This document shows positions 8,615 to 17,524 of a DNA stretch of 64,000 bases, in pieces. Location of the stretch: positions 17,987 to 81,986 of the forward strand of contig WTGO01000084.1 of assembly GCA_011523515.1 (NCBI GenBank). Direction: 5' to 3'. Made by a program: the position numbers and the translations under genes. Under the pieces are notes generated by a model. That model had not been told where the DNA came from, did not search any database, and saw only the letters and a list, made by a program, of their open reading frames with translations. The stretch is from Chloroflexota bacterium (GTDB lineage Bacteria > Chloroflexota > Anaerolineae > Aggregatilineales > Phototrophicaceae). Positions within the stretch are counted from its first letter, which is position 1; every line of letters starts with the position of its first letter.

Positions 8615-9507
8615 TGCAGCTAGCGACTAAGACCTGGTTCCGCCGCTCCAGCCGGCGCCCGCTTTGGCAGTCGGCCTTGCTTTACGCGATTGTCATCTTC
8701 TGGTGCTTTATCGTGCTCTTCCCTTTTTATTGGCTGGCGACCACCTCCTTGAAGCGCCCGATCGACGTCAGCCGCGGGCCCAACTACATCCCCTACGTCG
8801 ATTTCCAGCCGATACCGGATCACTGGGAAGAGATGTTCGGCACGCAGCGCAAGTCGACCGAGCGCCACTTCCGCAACAGCCTGGTATCGGCCATTGGCAG
8901 CACCATACTCTCGGTGATCATCGGCGCCATGGCCGGCTACGGTTTGTCGCGCTTCCGCTATTATTGGGGGCGCCTGGGCTGGGACAATGACAATATCGCC
9001 TTCTGGATAATCTCGCAGCGATTCTTGCCGCCGGCCATATTCATCGTGCCCTTCTTGCTCCTGTACAATTTCTTCGGCCTGGTCGATACCTACGGCGGGC
9101 TGATCATCGCCTATACGATGTTCAACATCCCTTTCGCCGTCTGGATCATGCGCGATTTCTTCAATGGCTTGCCGGTCGACCTGGAGGAGAGCGCGCGCGT
9201 CGATGGCGCCACGCGTTGGCAAGCCTTCATCCGTATCGTGCTGCCGCTCAGCGCGCCCGGCTTGGTGGCGGTGGCGATTTTTTCCTTCATCTTCGCCTGG
9301 AACGAATACCTCTTCGCCTTGATGCTGACCAACTTCAAGGCCATCACCATGCCGGTGCTGATCGCCGGGCAAAACAATACGCGCGGCATCGAATGGTGGT
9401 TCATCAGCGCGCTGACGCTGATGGCGGTGGTGCCCGTCATCATCATGGGTTTGCTGCTGGAGCGATTCATCACCCGCGGCCTCACAGCGGGCGCGGTCAA
9501 GGGCTAA
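8614..9507 (+). CDS. Carbohydrate ABC transporter permease (MalG-like, CUT1)
   Basis: Second permease, 297 aa, starting at the ATG that overlaps the previous stop by one base. [20 protein letters not shown] near residues 22-41 is the first helix. The EAA loop reads [20 protein letters not shown] near residue 190, and the protein ends GLTAGAVKG, typical of MalG-type subunits. No ATP-binding gene follows. The 3' end overlaps the convergent GH32 gene by four bases (9504-9507), so the operon ends here. Confidence 0.9.
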   Translation: MQLATKTWFRRSSRRPLWQSALLYAIVIFWCFIVLFPFYWLATTSLKRPIDVSRGPNYIPYVDFQPIPDHWEEMFGTQRKSTERHFRNSLVSAIGSTILSVIIGAMAGYGLSRFRYYWGRLGWDNDNIAFWIISQRFLPPAIFIVPFLLLYNFFGLVDTYGGLIIAYTMFNIPFAVWIMRDFFNGLPVDLEESARVDGATRWQAFIRIVLPLSAPGLVAVAIFSFIFAWNEYLFALMLTNFKAITMPVLIAGQNNTRGIEWWFISALTLMAVVPVIIMGLLLERFITRGLTAGAVKG

Positions 9508-11123
9508 GCATCCCAGACGCTGCGCATCCGCCAGGCATCCAGCCGCTTGAGCGTCGCTGCGCTGCCCTGCGCGCGCAATGAAACTCCCAGGCTGTCGTCG
9601 CGACCCGGATACACCCGCACCGCCACACATTGCTTTCCATTGACGAATACCTCGACCACGCTGCGGTCGATGAAGACGCGCAGCCGCAGCGGTTCATCGT
9701 CGTCCAGAAATACCGGCGCGGTTTCCGGCGCGCGCGAAAGCGCTTCGGGCAGGATTGAGCTATACGAAGTATCGATGCTGATCAAGCTGTCGTAGCGCTG
9801 CGGCACCTGCTGCATCGCCGCCGAGCTGGCGTTCATCGCCTGCGTCTTTGACAAACGTAGCTTGAAGCGATTGCCGCGATGTTTGAAAAATGCGATGCGC
9901 GTGTATTCTTCGCGATTCGGCGAGCGCAGCACATTCAATTCCACCAGCGGCGCGGCGCCCGGGTCCAGCTCAACCGCCAATTCCATGGCATTGCCTTGCA
10001 CGCCGTCGAGCACGATTTCTTCGTTGGCCGGCAAGACTATTTCGCCGATGCTGACTGGATCGTAACGCAGCGACTCGATGTCACCGGCCGGCTCTTGCAG
10101 CAAGCGATCGCCGGCGTCCAGCGTCAACCGCCGTGGCAGGGTCATGATCTGATTCCAGACCTCGGTCGGTTTGCCCTGGTTCATATTGAAGATGACGATG
10201 ACGCCGCCTTCACCATCGGGCGCGGCCGAGGGCGCGTGAACGCCGGAAGGCGTCGAGGGACCGAAGTTGCACAAGCCGCCGTCGGTGACGACAAATTTGT
10301 CACGCGCGGTGTCGTAATCGCCCAGCAAGTACTGCCCGCCGGTCATGTGGCTGTACATCAGGAAGATGTGCTTGTCCGCGCCGATGGGCCAGAAATAAGG
10401 ACAAGCGCCGTCATCGCCTACGACGGTATATTGATCGTTCTCAATGAAGGGATGCAGGTATTCCCAATTTTCCAAATCGCCGGACCGGAAGAGGAAATTT
10501 GCGCGTATTTGCTTATTTCCAGGCCCATTGGGCAGCCAACCGCCGGAGAGCGCGTAATAGTGCTCGTCCTTTTTCCAGATGCAGGGGTCAAAAACGGTAT
10601 AGGGCAAAGGCGGCTCGCCCTCTTGCTGCAGGGGAATGACGGCGCCATCGCCGACCTTCTCCCAATTCAGCAGCAGCGGATCGGAGGAGACGGCGACCAT
10701 ATTGCCCAGCTTGGTGCCGTGGTAAATGGCGATGACGCGGTCGTCCTCCACCAGCGCCGTGCCCGAATAGCAGCAGTCCTCCGGATCGGGATAGATGGCG
10801 TAGGGCAAATCGCGCCAGTGAATCAAATCGTCGCTGACCGCGTGGCCCCAATGCTGACGGCTGTCCTCCGGCGGATAACCCTGATAAAACAGGTGCCAGC
10901 GCCCATTCCAATAGCTGAGGCCGTTGGGGTCGTTCAAGGTGCTTTCCGGACTGACGAAATGGTAGAGCGGGCGATGCGGGTCGCTCGCCAGCTCCCGCCG
11001 TGATTGGGCGAAGCGCGCCATCATGGGGTTGGCCGCCAGCTGCGCCTCCTGCTCGGTCAAGCTGTCGGCGAAGCTATACTGTGGCGCTTTGGAAGGAGTG
11101 CCCGGTCTGTCATTTGTGCTCAC
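9504..11123 (-). CDS. Glycoside hydrolase family 32-like protein (fructosidase/invertase fold)
   Basis: The 539-aa protein has the GH32 layout, a five-bladed propeller followed by a beta-sandwich. [20 protein letters not shown] near residue 60 carries the nucleophile Asp of NDPNG. FDPCIW near residue 175 keeps the stabilising Asp of the RDP motif, though Arg is Phe. At the acid/base position the family has EC in WECP; here the matching segment is [10 protein letters not shown], so Glu appears replaced by Ala. A GTG start at 11123 is used. No signal peptide, so it is probably cytosolic, acting on an imported fructoside or related sugar. It ends the long minus-strand operon. Catalysis is uncertain because of the EC change. 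Confidence 0.75.
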   Translation of the reverse strand: MSTNDRPGTPSKAPQYSFADSLTEQEAQLAANPMMARFAQSRRELASDPHRPLYHFVSPESTLNDPNGLSYWNGRWHLFYQGYPPEDSRQHWGHAVSDDLIHWRDLPYAIYPDPEDCCYSGTALVEDDRVIAIYHGTKLGNMVAVSSDPLLLNWEKVGDGAVIPLQQEGEPPLPYTVFDPCIWKKDEHYYALSGGWLPNGPGNKQIRANFLFRSGDLENWEYLHPFIENDQYTVVGDDGACPYFWPIGADKHIFLMYSHMTGGQYLLGDYDTARDKFVVTDGGLCNFGPSTPSGVHAPSAAPDGEGGVIVIFNMNQGKPTEVWNQIMTLPRRLTLDAGDRLLQEPAGDIESLRYDPVSIGEIVLPANEEIVLDGVQGNAMELAVELDPGAAPLVELNVLRSPNREEYTRIAFFKHRGNRFKLRLSKTQAMNASSAAMQQVPQRYDSLISIDTSYSSILPEALSRAPETAPVFLDDDEPLRLRVFIDRSVVEVFVNGKQCVAVRVYPGRDDSLGVSLRAQGSAATLKRLDAWRMRSVWDA

Positions 11124-11230
11124 GATTCAACTCTTTCTCGTCTAATCCTTGCGATAATAAAGCCCGCGCCATCACGCAGCGGATGCCACTGCCCTTCTGG
11201 CTGACTTGCGCTGCCCCAATAGTTCAATAT

Positions 11231-11278
11231 AGCTTTACTCCATGTCCTCTATTTTCCTCTGTGCGCTCTGTGGCAAAG
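11231..11278. repeat. Family A repeat, partial (one arm)
   Basis: CTTTACTCCATGTCCTCTA followed by CTCTGTGCGCTCTGTGGCAAA, a degenerate right arm of the long repeat family, in the gap between the GH32 and SDR genes. Confidence 0.6.
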
Positions 11279-11310
11279 TTTTTCATAAATCAATTGGTGA
11301 TTCCGAGTAT

Positions 11311-12051
11311 CTATCGTGTTGTGTAGCCGCCATCGACGACGATGCCGGTTCCGGTGATATAACTCGCCTCATCGGATGCCAGAAAGGCCGCCACATCAGC
11401 GATCTCCTCCGGCTGACCCATGCGCGCCAGCGGCACCTGGCTGACAAAGTGCCGGTGCTCGTCGGCGGGAACGGATAGATTGGCCGGCGTCGCTATCGAG
11501 CCGGGCAAGATGGCGACTACACGCACCGTCGGCGCCAGCTCCAGCGCCAGCGCGCGCGTCAATGACAGCACGCCACCCTTGGCCGCTTGATAGGCCGCGC
11601 TGTTGGTCAAGCCGACAATGCTATGCACCGAGGCAGTATTCAAGATGACGCCGGCCGGGCTGCGCAGCAGATGCGGTATCACCAGCTTTGACGCCTGCCA
11701 TACGGCGGTCAGGGTAACATCCAGTGTGGCTTGCCAGTCCTGCGCTGTGATGTCGGCGGCGGCGCCGGCCTCGTTCCTGAAGGCGTTGTTATGCAAGATA
11801 TCCAACCGGCCATAAGTCTGCAGAGCGGCGTCAATCATGGCGCGCAGGTCGCTTTCCCGGCTGACATCGGTTTCGACGAAGAGCGCGCGCCCTCCAGCCG
11901 CACTGATCTCCCGCGCGCAGGCCTCGCCACCGGCCCGGTCGATATCAGCGATCATAACGGCCGCGCCGTCAGCGGCAAAGCGAATCGCCGTGGCTCGGCC
12001 GATGCCCGATGCCGCGCCGGTGATAATGGCCACTCTGCCTTCCAAACGCAT
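11311..12051 (-). CDS. Short-chain dehydrogenase/reductase (SDR)
   Basis: Classical SDR of 246 aa with the complete active site: cofactor loop TGAASGIG at 11-18, NNAF at 88-91 (usual NNAG), S141, and Y154-x3-K158. It oxidises or reduces an alcohol or ketone with NAD(P). It closely resembles glucose 1-dehydrogenase and 3-oxoacyl-ACP reductase types, which cannot be separated by eye. Its place in an operon with a sugar importer and a GH32 protein favours a sugar or polyol substrate. It lies 31 bases after the MBL-fold gene. Confidence 0.85.
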   Translation of the reverse strand: MRLEGRVAIITGAASGIGRATAIRFAADGAAVMIADIDRAGGEACAREISAAGGRALFVETDVSRESDLRAMIDAALQTYGRLDILHNNAFRNEAGAAADITAQDWQATLDVTLTAVWQASKLVIPHLLRSPAGVILNTASVHSIVGLTNSAAYQAAKGGVLSLTRALALELAPTVRVVAILPGSIATPANLSVPADEHRHFVSQVPLARMGQPEEIADVAAFLASDEASYITGTGIVVDGGYTTR

Positions 12052-12082
12052 GCCGCGCTCACTTTCCGGCTGAGGCTAACGT

Positions 12083-12937
12083 CTATGCCAGCGCTTCAAA
12101 GCGCCAGCCGTCGCCGTCCTCGCGTACATAGCCGACGCCGGGGAAAGGAAAATGGAAAGCGTGGATCAGCGCATTTTCCGCGACCGCGCGCCGCAGCAGC
12201 ATCCGCCGCGAACGCAGGCCTTCCTGCGGCTCCTCGTCCCAGTCCGGATGCCAGGTTGTCTGCTCGATGTGGATAGGCAGGTCCATGGTATCGGCGACAC
12301 AAATCAGGCGACCCGCGCCCGACGCGACGGCCAGCGAAATGTGATCGCGCGTATGGCCGGGCGTGGGGATGGCGCGCACCCCGGGCGCGATATCGTCGCC
12401 GGGCTCAATCAGCTGCATTTGCGACCACATCGCCCGCAGGCAATCTTGCGTGAACTGGACATCATCAACGAAACGAGCGCCCATGGCGGTGGCGTCCGTT
12501 TCTTCGGTCCAATACTCCCATTCGCCCCGCGCCATAATCTGACGCGCATTGGGGAATACCAACGCGCCGTCTTTATCGATCCCGCCACAGACGTGATCCA
12601 GGTGGCCATGCGTCAGCACAATGGCGTCGACATCGCCGGGCTGATAGCCGGCCGCCGCCAATCCCGGCACGACCTTGCCCAAGACCGAATGATAAACAGA
12701 GCCGCCGCCACTATCGACCAGGATGCGTTCGTCCCCCGTGTCGATTAGCAGGCAGTTGCTCTGCAGGTCGTGGGACTCCGGCGAGAGCCCGTGCTGACGC
12801 AGCGCCCGCGCCATTTCTTCCGCCGTCGAGCCGATGAAAAAGGTCGGCAGCGCCTGCGCGTCAATTTTCTGCGAGCCATCGCTGATTGATACGCACTTGA
12901 AATCGCCAACCGAAAATGTGAACACCCCTTCTGTCAC
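12083..12937 (-). CDS. MBL-fold metallo-hydrolase
   Basis: Metallo-beta-lactamase fold protein, about 284 aa. The metal motif THGHLDH at residues 109-115 gives H110, H112, D114 and H115. The third-ligand histidine lies in PTPGHTRDH, and a late FHFPFPGVG segment provides the last histidine. The N-terminus FTFSVGDFKCVSISDG is typical of the lactonase/quinone-type branch. No signal peptide, so probably cytosolic. In a sugar operon it could open a sugar lactone, which would fit an SDR making lactones next door. That substrate is inference only. Confidence 0.82.
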   Translation of the reverse strand: MTEGVFTFSVGDFKCVSISDGSQKIDAQALPTFFIGSTAEEMARALRQHGLSPESHDLQSNCLLIDTGDERILVDSGGGSVYHSVLGKVVPGLAAAGYQPGDVDAIVLTHGHLDHVCGGIDKDGALVFPNARQIMARGEWEYWTEETDATAMGARFVDDVQFTQDCLRAMWSQMQLIEPGDDIAPGVRAIPTPGHTRDHISLAVASGAGRLICVADTMDLPIHIEQTTWHPDWDEEPQEGLRSRRMLLRRAVAENALIHAFHFPFPGVGYVREDGDGWRFEALA

Positions 12938-12962
12938 AGCGCGCTCCTTCGCTTAACCTCAA

Positions 12963-13877
12963 CTAACCGAACGGCAAGCGCATGATGCCGCGCCCATGCA
13001 CGCCGAGCAGCAGGGCATCGTCCAGCAGCAGCATCGCAGTAGGCACAGCTTCGGTTGGCTGCGCGACCGCCCAAGATTTCCCGCCATCTGCGGAGCGCAC
13101 GACACCCTCATTGACCAGCGCGTATAGCGCGAAGCCCCCGTCCGCGGCAGGCTGAACATGCAGTTGATTCACCGCCGAGTCCAGCGTCAAGCCCTGCCAA
13201 CTCGCGCCCTGGTCGCAGGACGCTTGCAAGCCATGCGCCTCTCCCCCGGCGAAGAGCAGAGTCTTGCCCGAAGTCGAATCCACCGCCAGCGCCAGCGAAA
13301 GCACCGGCGCGAATTCGGTCGGGAAGCCGGTGAAGCGCCAGGCGCGCCCGCCATTGTCGCTGCGGTAAAGGCCGGTCTCGGTGCCGGCGTAGACCGTTTC
13401 GTCTCTCCGCCATTCCGGCGACAACGCCAGACACAGCACGCTGAGATCGAACAGGCCAAAATTCCAGGGCTGCCAACGAAGGCCGCGATCCGCCGATGAA
13501 AATACGCCATCTTCCAGCGTGCCCGCCAGCAAAACGCCATCGCGCTCGAAATCGGGCGAGACTGCCAGGCAGGAAAAGAGCGGCGGCGGTGCAGGAAAGC
13601 CGCTGGTATACCAGGTATCGCCGCCGTCGCTCGAGCGCAGGATGCCGCCCTTGACCGCGGCGAAAACCGAGCGATCGCTCGCGAATGTGGGCGAAACCGC
13701 GACAGCCGTTGTGACCACTTCGCTGGACGGGCGCAGCCGCTGCCAGCTCGCGCCGGCGTCAGTGGAACGGAACAGCCCGGCGCTGCAGGCAGCGAAGCAA
13801 CTGCCATCAGCTGCAGCCAGCGCAAAAACCGTGTCCTCAGCAGTCTCGAATTCGAGCGTAAGACCTTTTTGCCTCAT
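12963..13877 (-). CDS. BNR/Asp-box beta-propeller protein (Ycf48-like)
   Basis: A 304-aa protein made of about six propeller repeats. Each has an Asp-box-like turn: STDAGASW, SSDGGDTW, SSADRGLRW, SDNGGRAW, SCDQGASW, SADGGKSW. It lacks a signal peptide, so it is unlikely to be a secreted sialidase and is better described as a Ycf48-like or WD-like scaffold. It begins 9 bases after the stop of the GroEL-like gene, with the chaperonin and importer upstream. The tight spacing suggests the two work together. Ligand and role unknown. Confidence 0.75.
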   Translation of the reverse strand: MRQKGLTLEFETAEDTVFALAAADGSCFAACSAGLFRSTDAGASWQRLRPSSEVVTTAVAVSPTFASDRSVFAAVKGGILRSSDGGDTWYTSGFPAPPPLFSCLAVSPDFERDGVLLAGTLEDGVFSSADRGLRWQPWNFGLFDLSVLCLALSPEWRRDETVYAGTETGLYRSDNGGRAWRFTGFPTEFAPVLSLALAVDSTSGKTLLFAGGEAHGLQASCDQGASWQGLTLDSAVNQLHVQPAADGGFALYALVNEGVVRSADGGKSWAVAQPTEAVPTAMLLLDDALLLGVHGRGIMRLPFG

Positions 13878-13886
13878 ACGCTTGCC

Positions 13887-15539
13887 TTAGCCGGGAGAGC
13901 GCGCGATCTCCGGCGCCTTGTGGTGAACCAGTACGTCGATTGTCAAAGCCATGCCGGCGGTCAAGACGGCGTTGCGCAGCGCCGACTTCTGCGTGGCGGC
14001 GCTATCCAGCAGTTGCTGCCCGTCGACGATCTCGCCGCTGACGACATCAAAGCTGCGCTGATCAGCCGCGTGCGCCAGCCGCGCGAAGACCTCGCCCGCT
14101 TCGTAACCGGCGTTTTCGTAGATGGCCCGGGCCGGCTCCATCAGGGCATCATGCAGGATTCGGTAGGCGGCGCGTTCGTCAGGATCGGCGCCATTGGCCC
14201 GCCTCGGCGCCAGCCGCTGGCGACAATGCGCCAACGCCATGCCGCCACCGGGCAGCACACCGTCCTTTACGGCCGCGCGCATGGCATCTGCGGTCGACTC
14301 CGCCAGTTCCTTGCGCCGGTCAATCTCAGTCTCCGAGAGGCCGCCGATCCACAGCGTAGCCGAGCCGCCCATCAGCTTGCCGATGCGCGCTTGCAGCCCA
14401 TCGCGATGGGGTTTGTCATCAGAGCGCTGGTATTGCGTTTGCAAGTTGCTGACGTGCCGCCGCAGCTGCCGCGGATCGCCCTTGCCGCCGATGATGCCGA
14501 AGTTATGCGTGCTGGCCCAGGCGCGCCGCGCCCGGCCGATATTGGCGGGCGTGATGTCTTTCAAGCTGTCGCCCGCCACTGACAGCAGCGGCTGCCCGCC
14601 GGTCAGCACCGCCAGGTCCGCAATTGCCGCCTGCCGATCGTCCGGATTCATGCCTGGGCTGCGTACCGCCATCACCTGGAAGTTCTTCAGTTTGCCGTTA
14701 GCCATGGTCAAGCCGGCGATGGCATCACCGGACACTTCACCGGCGATCAGCAGCAGCTTCTCGATCTTGTGGTCGACGGCCAGCTCCAGCATCGGCATGA
14801 TATGGCGCGGATCGTTGATCTGAAAGTCGGCGATGACGATGGCCGGCTCTTCGTATACCGTCTGCAATTCCTTCTGGTCCGCAATCATCTCGCGCGAGAC
14901 CAGGCCGCTGTCCCAGAACATGCCCTCGATGTACTCGCGGCGCAGCGCCCGGCTATGATCCTTGCGGATGTCCAACTGGCCATAACTGCCGATGATATCG
15001 AAGATTTCGCCCAGTAATTCGGCCAAGGGCCGGTCGTGGCAAATGGCTTCGGCCACCTGCGCCAGCTTGCCTTTGCCGGCCACAGGCGCTGTCATCTCGT
15101 CCAGGCCCGCAAGCGCGCGCGCCAGCGCCCGCTCCAAATGATGCCGCAGGCGCATGGCATTTCCGCCGGCCGCCAGGTAATGGATGCCGCCGCGGTATAT
15201 CGCCTGCAGCAAGACCGCTGCCGTGGCGCTGCCATCGCCCATCGTCTCATGCTGACGGCAGATCAGCGCGCGCGCCAGCATAGCGCCGATGTCTTCGTCG
15301 CGCGCGCCCATTTCGATCACCTTGCGGGCGATGGTTCCGCCGCTATCGAGGACGTCGGGCGTCTTGCGCGCATCGTCGAGGCGCGTCACAGCGACCGTGC
15401 GCGGCGTCGGACCCAGGGTCGGGCGGATGGCCGCCACCAGCTTGTCGATGCCGCGTCCGATGTTCCGCTGGGCGTCCGGCTGAAAAACGACACCCGGCTG
15501 GTAGGTCTTGCGGGAGAGGAATTCTTTTTCTTCGCTCAT
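13887..15539 (-). CDS. Divergent GroEL-like (Cpn60) chaperonin paralogue
   Basis: The 550-aa protein aligns with GroEL end to end: TLGPTPR at 41-47 (GroEL TLGPKGR), MGDGSATAAVL at 100-110 (GDGTTTATVL, with Asp87 kept), and GVLPGGGMAL near the C-terminal hinge. By eye the two aspartates needed for ATP hydrolysis are missing: the D52 position is Thr (VAVTR for VVLDK) and the D398 position is Ser (ESTADAMRAAV for EDALHATRAAV). The C-terminal GGM tail is absent. No groES gene is nearby. It follows an ABC permease by 61 bases and precedes a beta-propeller gene. Likely a specialised or slow-cycling chaperonin, not the housekeeping GroEL; the fold is clear, the activity is not. Confidence 0.85.
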   Translation of the reverse strand: MSEEKEFLSRKTYQPGVVFQPDAQRNIGRGIDKLVAAIRPTLGPTPRTVAVTRLDDARKTPDVLDSGGTIARKVIEMGARDEDIGAMLARALICRQHETMGDGSATAAVLLQAIYRGGIHYLAAGGNAMRLRHHLERALARALAGLDEMTAPVAGKGKLAQVAEAICHDRPLAELLGEIFDIIGSYGQLDIRKDHSRALRREYIEGMFWDSGLVSREMIADQKELQTVYEEPAIVIADFQINDPRHIMPMLELAVDHKIEKLLLIAGEVSGDAIAGLTMANGKLKNFQVMAVRSPGMNPDDRQAAIADLAVLTGGQPLLSVAGDSLKDITPANIGRARRAWASTHNFGIIGGKGDPRQLRRHVSNLQTQYQRSDDKPHRDGLQARIGKLMGGSATLWIGGLSETEIDRRKELAESTADAMRAAVKDGVLPGGGMALAHCRQRLAPRRANGADPDERAAYRILHDALMEPARAIYENAGYEAGEVFARLAHAADQRSFDVVSGEIVDGQQLLDSAATQKSALRNAVLTAGMALTIDVLVHHKAPEIARSPG

Positions 15540-15600
15540 TGGGCTAGTTGGGAGGGAGCGCGCATTTGGTCAAGGACAATCTGCACAGGCCACGCAGCCG

Positions 15601-16491
15601 CTAGCCCTTGATCGCGCCGCGCATGATGCCTTCGATCAGATAGCGCTGGCCGAGGAGGAAGATGATGATGACCGGCACCAGCGACATCACCACCCCCGCC
15701 AACACGACCGCTATGGACCCGGTCATCATGTAGCCTTGCAGCTGAAAGATGCCGAGGGTAATTGGAAAGTTTTCATTGTCGATCAAAAATATGAGCGGGC
15801 GGAAGAATTCATTCCAGTGAAAGTTGAAGCTCAGTATTGCCAATACAGCCAGGCCCGGCTTAACCAGAGGCAAGTAAATTCTGTAAAAGAGCTCCCACTG
15901 ATTGGCGCCGTCGATCAAGCCGGATTCTTCCAGCTCGATCGGAATCGTCAGGAAATACTGCCGCAGCAAAAAGGTGCCAAATGCCGTCGGCACCGCCGGC
16001 AAGATCAGCGACCAGAGCGTGTCGACCAAACCCATATTGCGCAGGAAAATAAATACCGGGATCACCACCGCCTGTATCGGGATCATCATGGTCGCCAGCA
16101 CCACCCAAAACAAGACGTCCCGCCCGTGGAACTCCAAACGGGCGAAGGCGTAGCCCGCCAGCGATGCCGAGACCAACTGCCCGAAAACCGTGCCCCAGGT
16201 GATAAGCATGCTGTTGATTATTTGCCGATCAAAGGGCACCTTTTCAAAGACTTCGGCGTAGTTTTCTACCGCCAGATCCGTCGGCAGCCACTTGGGCGGC
16301 ACCGTGAAAGAATCGGAGCCTTTGCGCAATGACGTGGAAACTGTCCATACCATCGGCGCGATAATGACGATACTGAGCATGAACAAGAATATGATAGGCA
16401 CGTATCTGCCGGCCACAAAGGAAATCACTTGCAGCCGATGCTGTGTCGCGCTGACATCGCCGGGATCACGCATCACATTAGCGGTCATCAA
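15601..16491 (-). CDS. Carbohydrate ABC transporter permease (MalG-like, CUT1)
   Basis: Inner-membrane subunit of 296 aa. The first helix is YVPIIFLFMLSIVIIAPMVW near 29-48. The EAA loop ESGLIDGANQWELFYRIYLP lies near residue 190, and the C-terminus YLIEGIMRGAIKG is typical of MalG. It follows the MalF-like gene by 17 bases and precedes the GroEL-like gene in the same direction. Partner of the 16509 permease and the 17525 binding protein. Confidence 0.9.
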   Translation of the reverse strand: MMTANVMRDPGDVSATQHRLQVISFVAGRYVPIIFLFMLSIVIIAPMVWTVSTSLRKGSDSFTVPPKWLPTDLAVENYAEVFEKVPFDRQIINSMLITWGTVFGQLVSASLAGYAFARLEFHGRDVLFWVVLATMMIPIQAVVIPVFIFLRNMGLVDTLWSLILPAVPTAFGTFLLRQYFLTIPIELEESGLIDGANQWELFYRIYLPLVKPGLAVLAILSFNFHWNEFFRPLIFLIDNENFPITLGIFQLQGYMMTGSIAVVLAGVVMSLVPVIIIFLLGQRYLIEGIMRGAIKG

Positions 16492-16508
16492 TCATCTCCC
16501 GCGACAGC

Positions 16509-17456
16509 CTACTGATAGAAAACCCAGCGCCGGCTCATCCACATTTGCACCAAGGTAAAAGCCAGGATGACCAGGAACAAAACCACTGCAATGGCGGAGC
16601 CGTAACCATACTCAATATTCTTGAACGCAGCCTCATACAGAACCATCACCGCGGTCCGGCTGGCATTGCCCGGTCCGCCGCGGGTCATAATGAAGGGCTC
16701 TTCAAATACCTGTATGGCGCCGATCACGCCCGTTACCGCCGCGAAGAGGATTTGCGGGCTTAGCAGGGGTATCGTAACCGACCACAAGCGCCGCAAGCCT
16801 TGCGCGCCATCGACATCAGCCGCATCCAGCACCTCACGCGAGATATTGGACAAGCCGCCCAGGAACAGCACAAAGGTGAAACCAAGATTGCGCCAGGCCG
16901 ACATGATGACGATCGTGATAAGAACCCAATCGGCTGAGGTCTTCCAGGGAATCTGCTGAACGCCCATCAAGCCCAGATAATAATTCAAGGGGCCAAATTC
17001 TTTGTGGAAGATATAACCCATGACGACAGCGACCGCCGCGCCAGACATCAAAAGCGGGAGGAAGAAAGCGGTGCGAAAATAATAGCGCATGGCGGTCTGC
17101 GTGATGCGGTGTACGCCCATCGCCAGCAGCAGGCCGATCGACACCTGCGTCGCCACCGCCAGCACCGTGAACTTGAGCGTATTGCCAAAACTGATCGCGA
17201 TGCGGACATCGCCCATCAGCCGTTCATAATTTGCCAACTCGACGAAATCCGGCGGTTTGAAGATATTCCAGCGGAACAAGCTGAGGCCAAATGAGACGAA
17301 GACCGGACCTGCTGTAAAGATAAAGATGCCGAGCAAAGTCGGAAGCAGGAACAAGTAACCAAGAATGGCGCGGCGCCGGCGCAGGCCGTCCATCGTATCC
17401 TGCGTCAGCCAGTGCCAGAGACCACCGCCGGCTTCAGCGCCTTTTGCTGTTGTCAT
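16509..17456 (-). CDS. Sugar ABC transporter permease (MalF-like, CUT1)
   Basis: Permease of 315 aa with six predicted helices, the first at about 32-55 (LGYLFLLPTLLGIFIFTAGP). The EAA loop reads DAADVDGAQGLRRLWSVTIP near residue 220. It starts 68 bases after the binding-protein stop. FEEPFIMTRGGPGNAS near residue 260 is a common CUT1 MalF signature. The substrate is unknown; downstream SDR, MBL and GH32 genes suggest an oligosaccharide or sugar lactone route. Confidence 0.9.
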   Translation of the reverse strand: MTTAKGAEAGGGLWHWLTQDTMDGLRRRRAILGYLFLLPTLLGIFIFTAGPVFVSFGLSLFRWNIFKPPDFVELANYERLMGDVRIAISFGNTLKFTVLAVATQVSIGLLLAMGVHRITQTAMRYYFRTAFFLPLLMSGAAVAVVMGYIFHKEFGPLNYYLGLMGVQQIPWKTSADWVLITIVIMSAWRNLGFTFVLFLGGLSNISREVLDAADVDGAQGLRRLWSVTIPLLSPQILFAAVTGVIGAIQVFEEPFIMTRGGPGNASRTAVMVLYEAAFKNIEYGYGSAIAVVLFLVILAFTLVQMWMSRRWVFYQ

Positions 17457-17524
17457 CGCCCGTCCTCATTCAAGGGAAAAGGCGGAGCCAATACACCTGT
17501 ATTGGCTCCGCACGATACTCATTC

